NCBI GenBank assembly: GCA_030824275.1
Contig: JAVBXY010000038.1
Span: 62,001-126,000 of the forward strand
Direction: 5' to 3'
Source: Rhodocyclaceae bacterium
GTDB taxonomy: Bacteria > Pseudomonadota > Gammaproteobacteria > Burkholderiales > Rhodocyclaceae
Length of the DNA stretch: 64,000 bases
A program made the position numbers and the translations under genes. Of this stretch, positions 47,074 through 55,837 are shown piece by piece. Each line of letters begins with the position of its first letter. Positions within the stretch are counted from its first letter, which is position 1. The notes under the pieces were generated by a model, which had not been told where the DNA came from, searched no databases, and saw only the letters and a list, made by a program, of their open reading frames with translations.

Positions 47074-48081
47074 ATGCAAGTGGTCGAGATGAGTCTTTGG
47101 GTAATCGTCGTGCTGGTGCTGCTTGCACTGGCCTTCGATTTCATGAATGGTTTCCACGATGCGGCGAACTCCATCGCCACGGTGGTTTCCACGGGTGTCT
47201 TGAAGCCCCAGCAGGCGGTCGCCTGGGCGGCCTTTTTCAACGTTCTGGCCTTCGCGGTGTTCCAGCTCAAGGTGGCGGCCACCATCGGCAAAGGCACCAT
47301 TGATCCAAGCATCGTCGACCACTATGTCGTCTTTGGTGCGCTCATCGGCGCCATCGCCTGGAACATCATCACCTGGTACTACGGCATCCCGTCGAGTTCG
47401 TCGCACGCGCTGATCGGTGGCCTGGCCGGCGCCGCCATCGCCAAGTCCGGCACGGGTTCCCTGGTCTGGGCCGGCATTGGCAAGGTGGTGGCCTTCATCC
47501 TGATTGCGCCTCTGCTCGGCTTCCTGCTCGGTGGCTTCCTGATGGTGATCGTTGCCTGGCTGTGCAACCGCAGTACGCCGCGCAAGGTGGACAAGTCTTT
47601 TCGTCGTCTCCAGTTGGTATCGGCGGCCTTGTACAGCCTCGGTCACGGCGGTAACGATGCCCAGAAAACCATCGGCATCATCTGGATGCTGCTGCTGGCC
47701 GCCGGCATTTCCAAGAATGGCGAGTCCGTGCCGATGTGGGTGGTGATCTCCTGCTACACGGCCATGGGCCTGGGTACGCTGTTCGGCGGCTGGCGCATCG
47801 TCAAGACCATGGGCCAGCGCATTACCAAGCTGCGTCCGGTGGGCGGCTTCTGTGCCGAAACCGGCGGTGCGATCACGCTGTTCACGGCCACCGCGCTGGG
47901 TATTCCGGTGTCCACGACGCACACGATCACTGGTGCCATCGTTGGCGTGGGTGCCTCGAAAGGCCCCAGCAATGTGCGTTGGGGCGTCGCCGGTGGCATC
48001 GTCTGGGCCTGGGTGCTGACCATTCCGGCCAGCGCATTGATTGCCGCCGCCGCCTGGTGGTTGGGCCGGTTCCTGTTGTGA
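47074..48081 (+). CDS. pit: Low-affinity inorganic phosphate transporter (Pit family)
   Basis: A 335-residue PiT-family symporter with about ten helices. Both inverted-repeat signatures are present: FDFMNGFHDAANSIATVVST and SLGHGGNDAQKTIG, plus GIPSSSSHALIGGL and GIPVSTTHTITGAIVGVG. It takes up metal-phosphate with protons. ATG 47074 or 47089 could be the start. It is the second gene of a pair with the DUF47 protein, and a cysteine-cluster protein follows 6 bp later. Confidence 0.94.
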   Translation: MQVVEMSLWVIVVLVLLALAFDFMNGFHDAANSIATVVSTGVLKPQQAVAWAAFFNVLAFAVFQLKVAATIGKGTIDPSIVDHYVVFGALIGAIAWNIITWYYGIPSSSSHALIGGLAGAAIAKSGTGSLVWAGIGKVVAFILIAPLLGFLLGGFLMVIVAWLCNRSTPRKVDKSFRRLQLVSAALYSLGHGGNDAQKTIGIIWMLLLAAGISKNGESVPMWVVISCYTAMGLGTLFGGWRIVKTMGQRITKLRPVGGFCAETGGAITLFTATALGIPVSTTHTITGAIVGVGASKGPSNVRWGVAGGIVWAWVLTIPASALIAAAAWWLGRFLL

Positions 48082-48087
48082 GTCGCC

Positions 48088-48429
48088 GTGAGCCACTGTC
48101 AGTCATGCGGCGCCTGCTGTGGGGTGTTCCGGGTTTCCTTCTATCACGGCGAGGTGGATGATCTTCCCGGCGGTTGGGTGCCGGCGGGATTGGTCGAAGC
48201 GATAACGCCGCATCTGGCCTGTATGCGCGGCACCGCCGCTGCACCGATTCGTTGCATCGCCCTGCGCGGCGCCATTGGTGAATCTGTCTCCTGTGTCATT
48301 TACGAAATGCGGCCGAGTCCCTGTCGCGAGTTCGCGCCGCTGGCCGCTGTAGGCAGCGGTGACGAGGCCTGCAACGACGCCCGTCGGCGCCACGGCCTGC
48401 CGCCGCTGACGCCCGTCGCTGTCGTATGA
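48088..48429 (+). CDS. YkgJ-type cysteine cluster protein
   Basis: A 113-residue protein with Cys-rich N-terminus (MSHCQSCGACCGVFRV) and later cysteines in HLACMRG, PIRCIALRG, VSCVIYEMRP and PCREF, the YkgJ/CxxCxxCC pattern thought to bind zinc or an iron-sulfur cluster. It starts at a GTG 6 bp after pit and overlaps the EamA gene at its end. Function unknown. Confidence 0.85.
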   Translation: MSHCQSCGACCGVFRVSFYHGEVDDLPGGWVPAGLVEAITPHLACMRGTAAAPIRCIALRGAIGESVSCVIYEMRPSPCREFAPLAAVGSGDEACNDARRRHGLPPLTPVAVV

Positions 48430-49310
48430 ATTCCCGCATCGCCCCCGGCCCGGCTGCTTTTGCCTTGATGGTGCTGCTGTGCGCCATCTGGGGCTTGCAG
48501 CAGATCGCCATCAAGATCGCCAACGCCGGCATCAGCCCGGTGTTCCAGGCGGGGCTGCGCTCCGCGATTGCCGCCGTGCTGGTGCTCGGCTGGGCGCGCT
48601 GGCGCGGCCTGCCCCTGTTCGCGCGTGATGCCTCGCTCAAGCCAGGCCTGCTTGCCGGTCTGCTCTTTGGCCTCGAGTTCGTTTTCATTTTTCTCGGCGT
48701 CGAGCACACCACGGTGTCGCGCATGGTGGTCTTTCTCTACACTGCGCCCTGTTTCACGGTGCTCGGCCTGCATTTCTTCGTGCCCGGTGAACGCATGGGC
48801 TGGCGCCAGGGCAGCGGCGTCCTGCTGGCTTTTGCCGGGCTGGTCACCGCCTTTGCCGACAAGGCTTCCGGCGGCACTTTGCAAGGCGATGCCTTTGGCG
48901 TGCTGGCGGCGCTGTTCTGGGCGGCAACCACGGTGCTGATCCGTGCCACCGGTCTCGCCAAGGTGACGGCGACCAAGGTCTTGCTCTATCAGTTGGTGGT
49001 GTCGGCGGCCGTGCTTTTTCCGCTGTCCTGGCTGCTCGACGAGCGGGGTGTCACCGTCCTGTCAGCGCCGACTTTTTGGGCCATGGCCTATCAGGCAGTG
49101 ATCGTCGCCTTCGCCAGTTACCTCGCCTGGTTCTGGCTGCTGACCCGTTATCTGGCCGGGCGTCTGCTGGTGTTCTCTTTTCTGACGCCACTGTTCGGCG
49201 TGCTCTTCGGCATGCTGCTGATGGGCGACCGACCCAGCGTGCATTTCTTCGTCGCTGCGGCGATGGTGGTGAGCGGCATCGTTCTTGTCAATCTGCCCGC
49301 TCGCAAATGA
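48426..49310 (+). CDS. EamA/DMT-family transporter
   Basis: A 294-residue inner-membrane protein with ten helices in two EamA repeats, opening after a short hydrophilic start with ALMVLLCAIWGLQQIAIKIA. DMT exporters move amino acids, nucleobases or other metabolites; the substrate here is unknown. It overlaps the YkgJ-type gene and azlC by ATGA junctions. A repeat copy in its second half encodes SAPTF within a loop between helices. Confidence 0.9.
   Translation: MNSRIAPGPAAFALMVLLCAIWGLQQIAIKIANAGISPVFQAGLRSAIAAVLVLGWARWRGLPLFARDASLKPGLLAGLLFGLEFVFIFLGVEHTTVSRMVVFLYTAPCFTVLGLHFFVPGERMGWRQGSGVLLAFAGLVTAFADKASGGTLQGDAFGVLAALFWAATTVLIRATGLAKVTATKVLLYQLVVSAAVLFPLSWLLDERGVTVLSAPTFWAMAYQAVIVAFASYLAWFWLLTRYLAGRLLVFSFLTPLFGVLFGMLLMGDRPSVHFFVAAAMVVSGIVLVNLPARK
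49060..49077 (-). repeat. Dispersed repeat, copy 9 (core only, inside the EamA gene)
   Basis: TGTCAGCGCCGACTTTTT on the plus strand; the tail side (GTCACCGTCC) is weaker. It is in frame and encodes LSAPTF in a loop of the transporter, using a different reading frame from the tex copy. Confidence 0.7.
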
Positions 49311-49990
49311 GCCGTCGCCAGGCGTTTGCCCTTGGCGTGCGGGCATTGCTGCCCATGTTGCTGGGCGTCGCGCCCTTCGGAGTCATCTATGGCGTCGTCG
49401 CCCTGCAAAGCGGCATTCCGCCGCTGGCGGCGATGGCCATGTCCTCGGTCGTCTTCGCCGGCTCGGCCCAGTTCCTTCTCGCCCAACTGGTCGGGGCCGG
49501 CGCACCGCTACTGCTGACGGCAGGCGCTGTTGGTCTGGTGAATCTGCGCCATGCCCTTTACAGCGCTTCAGTGGCGCCGGTGCTGGCCCGTTTGCCGCAG
49601 CGCTGGAACCTGTTGCTGGCCTATCTGCTGACTGACGAAGCCTATGCCGCCGCGATTCCTCATCTGCTAGCGGAACCGCGCTCGCCCTTTGCGCACTGGA
49701 TACTTTTCGGTTCCGGCTTTGCGCTTTGGGCCGGCTGGCAGTTATCGACGCTGATCGGTGTCGCCCTCGGTGCTCAATTGCCGGCAGACCTGGGTCTCGA
49801 TTTCGCTCTGCCACTGACCTTCATCGCCATCGTGGTACCGATGATCGTGGACCGGGCCGGATTGGCCGCGGCGCTTGGCGCGGGAGTTGTCGCCGTGCTG
49901 CTGGCCGGTCTGCCCTACAAGACCGGGCTGTTCATCGCCGCATTGGTCGGACTGGTGGTTGGTGCCGTGTTATCGCGGAGGGCGGCATGA
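49307..49990 (+). CDS. azlC: AzlC family branched-chain amino acid exporter subunit
   Basis: A 227-residue membrane protein of the AzlC family, the large subunit of a branched-chain amino acid exporter. Marks are FGVIYGVVALQSGIPPLAA, SSVVFAGSAQFLLAQL, VGLVNLRHALYSAS and LTDEAYA. It overlaps the EamA gene upstream and azlD downstream (ATGA in both cases), so all three are co-translated. Confidence 0.93.
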   Translation: MSRRQAFALGVRALLPMLLGVAPFGVIYGVVALQSGIPPLAAMAMSSVVFAGSAQFLLAQLVGAGAPLLLTAGAVGLVNLRHALYSASVAPVLARLPQRWNLLLAYLLTDEAYAAAIPHLLAEPRSPFAHWILFGSGFALWAGWQLSTLIGVALGAQLPADLGLDFALPLTFIAIVVPMIVDRAGLAAALGAGVVAVLLAGLPYKTGLFIAALVGLVVGAVLSRRAA

Positions 49991-50295
49991 CGCTCTGGGG
50001 TTTGATGATTCTCTGCGGACTGGTGACCTTCTTCATCCGCTATTCCTTTATCGCCGCCGAAGGCCGCTTCCAGCCCGCCGACTGGTTCCGTCGCCTGCTG
50101 CCCTTCGTGCCCATCGCAGCCTTGACGGCGCTGGCCGTACCGGAACTGCTGCTGGTCGGTGGCAGCGTGCAGATCGTCAATCCCCGTTTGTGGGCCGGGA
50201 TGACAGCCATTCTGGTCGCTGCGCTCTGGCGCAATACGCTGCTGACCATAGGCTGCGGCTTTGCTGCTTTCTGGCTGCTTCAACGCCTCATATAG
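49987..50295 (+). CDS. azlD: AzlD family exporter small subunit
   Basis: A 102-residue membrane protein with three or four helices (GLMILCGLVTFFIRYSFI; ALTALAVPELLLV; NTLLTIGCGFAAFWLL), the AzlD partner of AzlC. The last eight bases overlap the convergent senA gene. Nothing links it to selenium metabolism apart from position. Confidence 0.93.
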   Translation: MTLWGLMILCGLVTFFIRYSFIAAEGRFQPADWFRRLLPFVPIAALTALAVPELLLVGGSVQIVNPRLWAGMTAILVAALWRNTLLTIGCGFAAFWLLQRLI

Positions 50296-51466
50296 CGCAA
50301 CTGCGGAAGCCGACGAAAATGTCGTCGCGGTGGGCTTCGTAGTAGTTGCGATAGCGCGGATGGCGCATGCGCGGCCGGGTGGCGAAAGAGCCGCCGCGCA
50401 CGCTGCGGTGGCTGTGGAAGAAGGGTGCCGCATATTCCTTGTAGGGGTCGGCGGCAAAGCCCGGATAAGGCAGAAAGTCGCTCGCGGTCCATTCCCAGAC
50501 CTGGGTGCCCCAAGTGAAGTCGCTGGCGTGAGTCGCGGCGTATTCCCATTCCGCTTCACTCGGCAGCCGGCGTCCCGCCCAACGGCACCAGGCGTCGGCC
50601 TCGAAGGCGCTGATGTGGATTACCGGCTGGGCTGGGGCGATAGCGAGCCAGCGGTCGAAGCGGCGTTGCTGCCATTGGCCATCTTCCTGCCGCCAATAGC
50701 GTGGTGCTGTACGGCCCGTTGCGGCCAGCCACTCGCGTCCGGTGGGCGACCACCAGCGCGGGTCACGATAGCCGCCATCGCTGATGAAGTCGAGAAATTG
50801 GCCATTGTTGACCGGCGTGGCGGCGATGGCAAAGGCGTCGAGACGGCAGGGATGCGCCCACTTTTCATTGTCGAAGACGAAGCCCCTGCCGCGCTCGCTG
50901 CCGAGCTGGAATTCACCGCCGGCGAGGGAGATGTCGCGGCCGGGCGGCAAGTTGGCGAGCCCATCGTCACGGGGCCAGGTCAGGGTCTGGTGGGTGTAGG
51001 CGAAGGCCTCGTCGTGCATGTCTTCATGGAAGAGCGCAAGGCGGTGAAAGTAGAGACTCTCATCGCTGTTGGGCCGTGATTCCAGCGTGGCCAGCGCGGC
51101 ATCCAGAGTGTCCAGCAGATAGCGTCGCGTGCCGGCCCAGTCCGGCAGGTCTAGCTGCCAGCGGCTGTCGTGGGACACTGTGCGCGAGTCGTACCAGCGG
51201 TCGGCATCGGCCAGCAGGGACGGCGCCGGAGCCATGCCTTCGCCCTGATGGCGTAGGCACCAGTATTCGGTGAACCAGGCGACGTGACCAATTTCCCATA
51301 GCGGCGGATTGATGATGGGGATGAGCGGCACGTCCAGCGGCGTGGGCGATGCCGTCACCATGTCGCCGGCCAGTGTGTCGAGCAGGCGAACCGTATAATC
51401 GCGGGCATCCTGCATCGCGGCTGCCAGCGCTGCTTTTCCTGCTACCCGTATATCCGCAATTTCCAT
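50288..51466 (-). CDS. senA: Selenoneine synthase SenA (EgtB-like)
   Basis: A 392-residue non-heme iron enzyme with an N-terminal DinB-type domain and a C-terminal FGE-sulfatase domain. Iron-ligand histidines occupy the EgtB positions: His61 in EIGHVAWF and the His147-EDM-His151 pair. FGE marks include ISLAGGEFQLGSERG, RLPSEAEWEYAA and SVRGGSFATRPRMRHPRYRN. EgtB-like proteins join hercynine to a thiol; next to senB and selD-like genes the selenium-using SenA is the better call. The ATG at 51466 has GGAGG seven bases upstream and shares two base pairs with the opposing senB start. Confidence 0.85.
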   Translation of the reverse strand: MEIADIRVAGKAALAAAMQDARDYTVRLLDTLAGDMVTASPTPLDVPLIPIINPPLWEIGHVAWFTEYWCLRHQGEGMAPAPSLLADADRWYDSRTVSHDSRWQLDLPDWAGTRRYLLDTLDAALATLESRPNSDESLYFHRLALFHEDMHDEAFAYTHQTLTWPRDDGLANLPPGRDISLAGGEFQLGSERGRGFVFDNEKWAHPCRLDAFAIAATPVNNGQFLDFISDGGYRDPRWWSPTGREWLAATGRTAPRYWRQEDGQWQQRRFDRWLAIAPAQPVIHISAFEADAWCRWAGRRLPSEAEWEYAATHASDFTWGTQVWEWTASDFLPYPGFAADPYKEYAAPFFHSHRSVRGGSFATRPRMRHPRYRNYYEAHRDDIFVGFRSCAI

Positions 51467-52433
51467 GAGCGCACCTCCCTCCGTCGCCATTATCAGCCCC
51501 GCGCTGGCCAGTGCCAATAACGGCAACTGGCATACGGCGCGGCGCTGGGCGCGCTGCCTTGCACCTCACGCCAGGGTCAGCATCGACATGGAGTGGCGTG
51601 GCGCCAGCGCCGACTTTTTGATTGCGCTCCATGCGCGACGCTCGGCGGCGTCCATCGCGGCCTTCGCCGAGCGCTACCCGGATCGCCCGCTGATCGTCGT
51701 ATTGACGGGAACGGATCTCTATCGCGACATCCTGACCGATGCCAGCGCTCAGCGCTCATTGGCATTGGCGAGCCGCCTCGTGGTCTTGCAGGCAGACGGC
51801 GTACACGCGCTGCCGCCCGAACATGCGGCCAAGACGGTGACGGTTTTCCAGTCGGCGCGGACACTTGCCGCCGGCCGTCGCAGTCGTCGTCATTTCGATC
51901 TGGCGCTGATCGGCCATCTGAGATCCGAGAAGGATCCGCTGACGGCGGTGCGCGCCTTGTGCCTGTTACCTGCCGACCTGCCGGTACGCCTTTTCCATAT
52001 CGGCGGCGACCTCGATCCGGCGCTGGCGGCCGAAGTTCGTGCCCTCGGTGCCATCGATCCGCGCTACATCCCGCTGGGGCCGCTGTCGCAGGCAGCCACG
52101 CGCCAGCGTCTGAAGCGCTGCCATCTGTTGCTACTGCCATCGCTCATGGAGGGTGGTGCCAACGTGCTGATCGAGGCTGTCACCAGCGGCGTGCCGGTGC
52201 TCGGCAGCGACATCGCCGGCAATCGGGGCATGCTCGGCGCCGACTATCCGGGCTGGTTCCCCGTCGGTGATGCTGCCCGTCTGGCGGACATGATCGCTGC
52301 GGCAGTCCGCGACCAAGGCTACTATGACGTCCTTACGCGCCGCTGTGCCGAGCGTGCGCCCCTGTTTTCACCCATCCGCGAATGTATGGACGTGCGCGGG
52401 TTACTCGACTTTACAAGGACCAAGCTGCAATGA
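51465..52433 (+). CDS. senB: Selenosugar synthase SenB (glycosyltransferase)
   Basis: A 322-residue glycosyltransferase of the TIGR04348 type, cytoplasmic. Marks are ISPALASANNGNWHTARRWA, LIALHARRSAASIAAFA, IVVLTGTDLYRDI, GHLRSEKDPLTAVRAL and MEGGANVLIEAVTSGVPVLGSDIAGN. In the known pathway SenB makes a seleno-sugar from selenophosphate and a UDP-sugar, supplying selenium to SenA. The start coincides with that of divergent senA and no ribosome site precedes it. The stop overlaps the senC start. A repeat copy near codon 50 encodes GASADFL. Confidence 0.85.
   Translation: MSAPPSVAIISPALASANNGNWHTARRWARCLAPHARVSIDMEWRGASADFLIALHARRSAASIAAFAERYPDRPLIVVLTGTDLYRDILTDASAQRSLALASRLVVLQADGVHALPPEHAAKTVTVFQSARTLAAGRRSRRHFDLALIGHLRSEKDPLTAVRALCLLPADLPVRLFHIGGDLDPALAAEVRALGAIDPRYIPLGPLSQAATRQRLKRCHLLLLPSLMEGGANVLIEAVTSGVPVLGSDIAGNRGMLGADYPGWFPVGDAARLADMIAAAVRDQGYYDVLTRRCAERAPLFSPIRECMDVRGLLDFTRTKLQ
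51597..51619 (-). repeat. Dispersed repeat, copy 10 (inside senB)
   Basis: CGTGGCGCCAGCGCCGAC followed by T5 on the plus strand. It is in frame and encodes RGASADFL at a place where SenB proteins are variable, directly before the conserved LIALHARRS. Confidence 0.75.
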
Positions 52434-53494
52434 ATTCCTCCCTGCCTTCCGCCGCCCAGATTCGTCTGACCTCCTTCAGTCATGGCGGCGGCTGCGGCTG
52501 CAAGATCGCCCCCGGCGTGCTCTCCGAGATATTGCGCGGCGCGCGCGGGCTGCCGGTGCCCAAGGAGCTGCTGGTGGGCATCGAAACCGCCGACGACGCG
52601 GCGGTCTACAAGCTCAACGATACTCAGGCCCTGATTGCGACGACGGATTTCTTCATGCCCATCGTCGATGATCCCTACGACTTCGGCCGCATCGCTGCGA
52701 CCAATGCGATCAGCGACGTGTATGCCATGGGCGGCACGCCGATCATGGCCCTGGCATTGGTCGGAATGCCCATTGACAAGCTGCCCCTGGAGGTGATCGG
52801 CAAGATTCTCGAAGGTGGCGAATCCGTTTGCGCCGCTGCCGGCATCCCCATCGCTGGCGGTCACACCATCGATTCCGTGGAGCCGATTTATGGCCTCGTG
52901 GTCATGGGTCTCGTGCATCCCGACAAGATCAAGACCAATGCCGGCGCCCGCGCTGGCGACGTGCTGATCCTCGGCAAGGGACTCGGCGTCGGCATTCTCT
53001 CGGCGGCCCTGAAAAAAGGTGCGCTGGATGCCGAAGGCTATGCGGCGATGATCGCCAGCACGACCAAGCTCAATACGCCGGGCCGTAAGCTCGCCGATCT
53101 GGCTGGCGTACACGCCCTGACCGACATCACCGGCTTCGGCCTGCTTGGTCATTTGCTTGAAGTCTGTCGCGGTGCCGGTCTCGGCGCGGAACTGGACATG
53201 AGCACGATTCCCTTGCTCGACGAAGTGGATCGCTTGGCGACAGCGGGTTTCATGACAGGCGCTTCGTCCCGCAACTGGACTGCCTATGGCGACGATGTCG
53301 ATCTTGCGGAGGCGCTGACGCCTATCCATCGTGCCCTGCTGACTGATCCGCAGACCAGCGGCGGCTTGTTGGTGGCCTGCGCGCAGGAGGCAGTCGACGA
53401 AGTGCTGGGCGTGTTCCGTAGCGAGGGTTTCGATGGCGCGGCCGTGGTCGGCCGCCTTGCCGCTGGCGCAGCGCGGGTGCGCGTATCGGTTTAG
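52430..53494 (+). CDS. senC: Selenide, water dikinase (SelD-like, SenC)
   Basis: A 354-residue selenophosphate synthetase. The Gly-rich N-terminus SHGGGCGCK holds the catalytic Cys22 and Lys25; Cys, not selenocysteine, is encoded (TGC). ATP/metal-binding Asp motifs follow in ETADDAAVYKL, IATTDFFMPIVDDPYDFG and AATNAISDVYAMGGTP, and LTDITGFGLLGHL is present. The gene overlaps senB by ATGA and its stop overlaps that of convergent egtD. It most likely feeds SenB, but could also supply selenoproteins or selenouridine, whose genes are not in the window. Confidence 0.9.
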   Translation: MNSSLPSAAQIRLTSFSHGGGCGCKIAPGVLSEILRGARGLPVPKELLVGIETADDAAVYKLNDTQALIATTDFFMPIVDDPYDFGRIAATNAISDVYAMGGTPIMALALVGMPIDKLPLEVIGKILEGGESVCAAAGIPIAGGHTIDSVEPIYGLVVMGLVHPDKIKTNAGARAGDVLILGKGLGVGILSAALKKGALDAEGYAAMIASTTKLNTPGRKLADLAGVHALTDITGFGLLGHLLEVCRGAGLGAELDMSTIPLLDEVDRLATAGFMTGASSRNWTAYGDDVDLAEALTPIHRALLTDPQTSGGLLVACAQEAVDEVLGVFRSEGFDGAAVVGRLAAGAARVRVSV

Positions 53495-54474
53495 GCGAGG
53501 CGGGCGGGGCGAGCGAAGAACAGCGCAAACCAGCCGCGCGTATCGGTCCACATCTCGATGTCGCCGAAACCGGCGGCGGCCAGCAGGGCGCCAAAGCCCT
53601 CGGGCGAATATTTGTAGGAGTTCTCCGTGTGGATGCACTCGCCGGCGGCGAAACGCCGTTGGCCACCGGGCCAGGTGACGACAAGCTTGCGTCGGGCTTC
53701 CAGGTGCATCTCGATGCGTTGTTGCTCAATGTCGTAGAAGGCGACGTGAGCCCAGTCGGCCAGCCTGAAGTCGGCACCGAGTTGCGTATTCACATGCAGC
53801 AGCAGGTTGCGGTTGAAGGCGGCCGTGACACCGAGTGCATCGTCATAGGCGGCATCAAGCAGGGCTTTGTCCTTGATCAGGTCGACGCCGATCAGCAGGC
53901 CGCCCTCGCCATCCAGTTGAGCGGCCAGACGTTTCAGGAAGGCAAGCGCATCCGCCGGCGAAAAGTTGCCAATGCTGGAGCCGGGGTAAAAGAACATGCG
54001 ACGTTCGGCGGGCACGTCGGCCGGTAGTTCGAAGTCAGCCGTGAAGTCGAGGCCGACACCCATCATGTCGATGGCTGGCAGTTCCCGCTTGAGGGTGTGC
54101 AAGGCCTCGCGCAGGAAGTCCACGGAAATATCCACTGCCACATAGCGGGCTGGAACGATGCCGGCGTGAAACAGCTTCCCTGCCTTGGTGCAACTGGCGG
54201 CGCCGAGATCGATCAGCGTGCAGCCCTCGCCGAGGGCGCGGTGGATTTCCGGCAGGCGTGTCGTGAAAATTTCGGCTTCGGTGCGTGTCGGGTAGTACTC
54301 GGGCAAGGCTGTGATGGCGTCGAAGAGTCGCGAGCCGAGTGGGTCGTAGAAGAACTTGGGGGCGATGGCCGCTTTGACGGCCAGCAGGCCGGCGGCGAGT
54401 TCTTCACGCAGGCGCGCTTGCTGGTCCGGCGAGTTCCAGTCGATGCGTTGATGCAGACGGACTGGCGTCGTCAT
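53491..54474 (-). CDS. egtD: L-histidine N-alpha-methyltransferase EgtD
   Basis: A 327-residue SAM-dependent enzyme that trimethylates histidine to hercynine, the backbone of ergothioneine and selenoneine. Marks are FFYDPLGSRLFDAITALPEYYPTR broken across the start region, the SAM loop LIDLGAASCTKAGKL, VAVDISVDFL, RRMFFYPGSSIGNFSPADA and HTENSYKYSPEGF. It is convergent with senC and one base downstream of the rsmI-like gene. No egtB, egtC or egtE is seen here, so hercynine is probably for SenA. Confidence 0.92.
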   Translation of the reverse strand: MTTPVRLHQRIDWNSPDQQARLREELAAGLLAVKAAIAPKFFYDPLGSRLFDAITALPEYYPTRTEAEIFTTRLPEIHRALGEGCTLIDLGAASCTKAGKLFHAGIVPARYVAVDISVDFLREALHTLKRELPAIDMMGVGLDFTADFELPADVPAERRMFFYPGSSIGNFSPADALAFLKRLAAQLDGEGGLLIGVDLIKDKALLDAAYDDALGVTAAFNRNLLLHVNTQLGADFRLADWAHVAFYDIEQQRIEMHLEARRKLVVTWPGGQRRFAAGECIHTENSYKYSPEGFGALLAAAGFGDIEMWTDTRGWFALFFARPARLA

Positions 54475-54475
54475 C

Positions 54476-55186
54476 TCAGTCAGCCAGTAACAGGAAGACG
54501 GTGGGCCGCTTGTCGAGGGCCGGTGCCGGTAGCCGTTTCCAGTCGGCGATGCGGCGGGTGGCGATTTCTTCGGACGGCAGGGTCAGGTCGGCGGCGACGC
54601 ACAGGCGAGTCTGAGGCCGGCAGGTGGCGAGCAGGGCGTCGAATATGGCGTGGTTGCGGTAGGGCGTCTCGATGAAAAGCTGGGTCTGCCGCTTTTGCGC
54701 CGACTCTTTTTCCAGTTCGGTGATGCGCTTGGCGCGCTCCGGCTCCTTGGCAGGCAGATAGCCGTGGAAGGCGAAGTGCTGACCGTCTAGGCCGGAAGCC
54801 ATCAGACCCAGCAACAGTGAGGAGGGACCGACCAGCGGGCGTACAACAATGTTCAGTTCGTGGGCGCGACGCACCAGAAGGGCACCGGGGTCGGCCACCG
54901 CCGGGCAGCCGGCTTCGGAGACCAGGCCAAGATTGTGGCCCTCTTTCAGCGGTGCCAGCAGGCGGTCGATGTCGGTTGGAGTGAGTTTTTCCGGCAGTTG
55001 CTCGATGGCGATGTCGCGCAGCGGCAGCGGGTGGCCAATGCGCTTGAGTTCGGCCCGAGCCGTCTTGGCGTTCTCGGCGACGAAATGGGTCAGTTTGCAG
55101 GCGGCTTCCCGGGTAGCCGACGGCAAGACCACTTCCCAGGCCGTGTCGCCCAGGGCCACCGGCAACAGCCAGAGGACCCCTGTCAT
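54476..55186 (-). CDS. SAM-dependent methyltransferase, RsmI/tetrapyrrole methylase-like
   Basis: A 236-residue protein of the tetrapyrrole methylase fold, resembling the 16S rRNA 2'-O-methyltransferase RsmI group. Marks are LLPVALGD in place of the usual ATPIGNLGD opening, GLVSEAGCPAVADPGALLVRRA and RPLVGPSSLLLGLMASGLDG, then FIETPYRNHAIFDAL. It is shorter than canonical RsmI and belongs to the paralogue often found beside maf. The start ATG at 55186 overlaps the maf stop. Substrate uncertain. Confidence 0.8.
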   Translation of the reverse strand: MTGVLWLLPVALGDTAWEVVLPSATREAACKLTHFVAENAKTARAELKRIGHPLPLRDIAIEQLPEKLTPTDIDRLLAPLKEGHNLGLVSEAGCPAVADPGALLVRRAHELNIVVRPLVGPSSLLLGLMASGLDGQHFAFHGYLPAKEPERAKRITELEKESAQKRQTQLFIETPYRNHAIFDALLATCRPQTRLCVAADLTLPSEEIATRRIADWKRLPAPALDKRPTVFLLLAD

Positions 55187-55767
55187 CAGGGCAGAGCCAC
55201 GCCTTCGGCGCGCAGCATGTCGCACAGGGCGATCAGCGGCAGGCCAACGAGGGCATTAGGGTCGTCGCCGCGCAGGTAGCGCAACAGGGAAATGCCGAGG
55301 GCTTCCGATTTGGCACTGCCGGCACAGTTGAGGGCATCTTCCTTGTCGAGGTAGGCCTCGATTTCGGCATCCGTGAGGTCGCGAAAACCGACATGGGTGG
55401 GCACGACCCGGACCTGGCTACGGCCCGTGGCGCTGTTGTAAAGGCACAGTCCGGTGTGAAAGACGACCTCTTTTCCCCGCATCGCCTGCAATTGGGCGAT
55501 GGCATTCTCTCGCGTCCCCGGTTTGCCGAAACGGTGGGAGCCGCTGGCGGCAACCTGATCGGAACCTATGATCAGCGCGTCCGGATAGCGGTCGGCGACG
55601 GCGCAGGCCTTGGCTACGGCCAGGCGTTCCGCCGTGGCGGCGGGTGATTCGTCGGGGAGTGCGGTTTCGTCGGTTTCCGGTGCGACCGTCTCGAAAGCGA
55701 GTTGCAGGCGGCCGAGGAGTTCGCGGCGGAAGGGGGATGTGGAAGCAAGTACAACAAGTCGCGCCAT
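55186..55767 (-). CDS. yceF: Maf family nucleotide pyrophosphatase (YceF type)
   Basis: A 193-residue Maf protein. The opening [51 protein letters not shown] (catalytic Asp) and [16 protein letters not shown] match the YceF subgroup, which hydrolyses m7GTP. It is the first gene of the maf-rsmI-like pair, divergent from yceD with 70 bp between starts. This head-to-head arrangement with yceD-rpmF is conserved in proteobacteria. Confidence 0.92.
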   Translation of the reverse strand: MARLVVLASTSPFRRELLGRLQLAFETVAPETDETALPDESPAATAERLAVAKACAVADRYPDALIIGSDQVAASGSHRFGKPGTRENAIAQLQAMRGKEVVFHTGLCLYNSATGRSQVRVVPTHVGFRDLTDAEIEAYLDKEDALNCAGSAKSEALGISLLRYLRGDDPNALVGLPLIALCDMLRAEGVALP

Positions 55768-55837
55768 GTTTCTGACTTGAAAAGAAAAGGCTGGGCATGA
55801 TAACATTCGCCGTTTATGTCCGAGCCCTTGCCGATTT

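Noticed and set aside
52430-53494. SelD as evidence for a selenoprotein gene in the window
   Set aside because: No in-frame TGA with selenoprotein context, selA, selB or selC-like tRNA is visible. The neighbouring senB and senA explain its presence.
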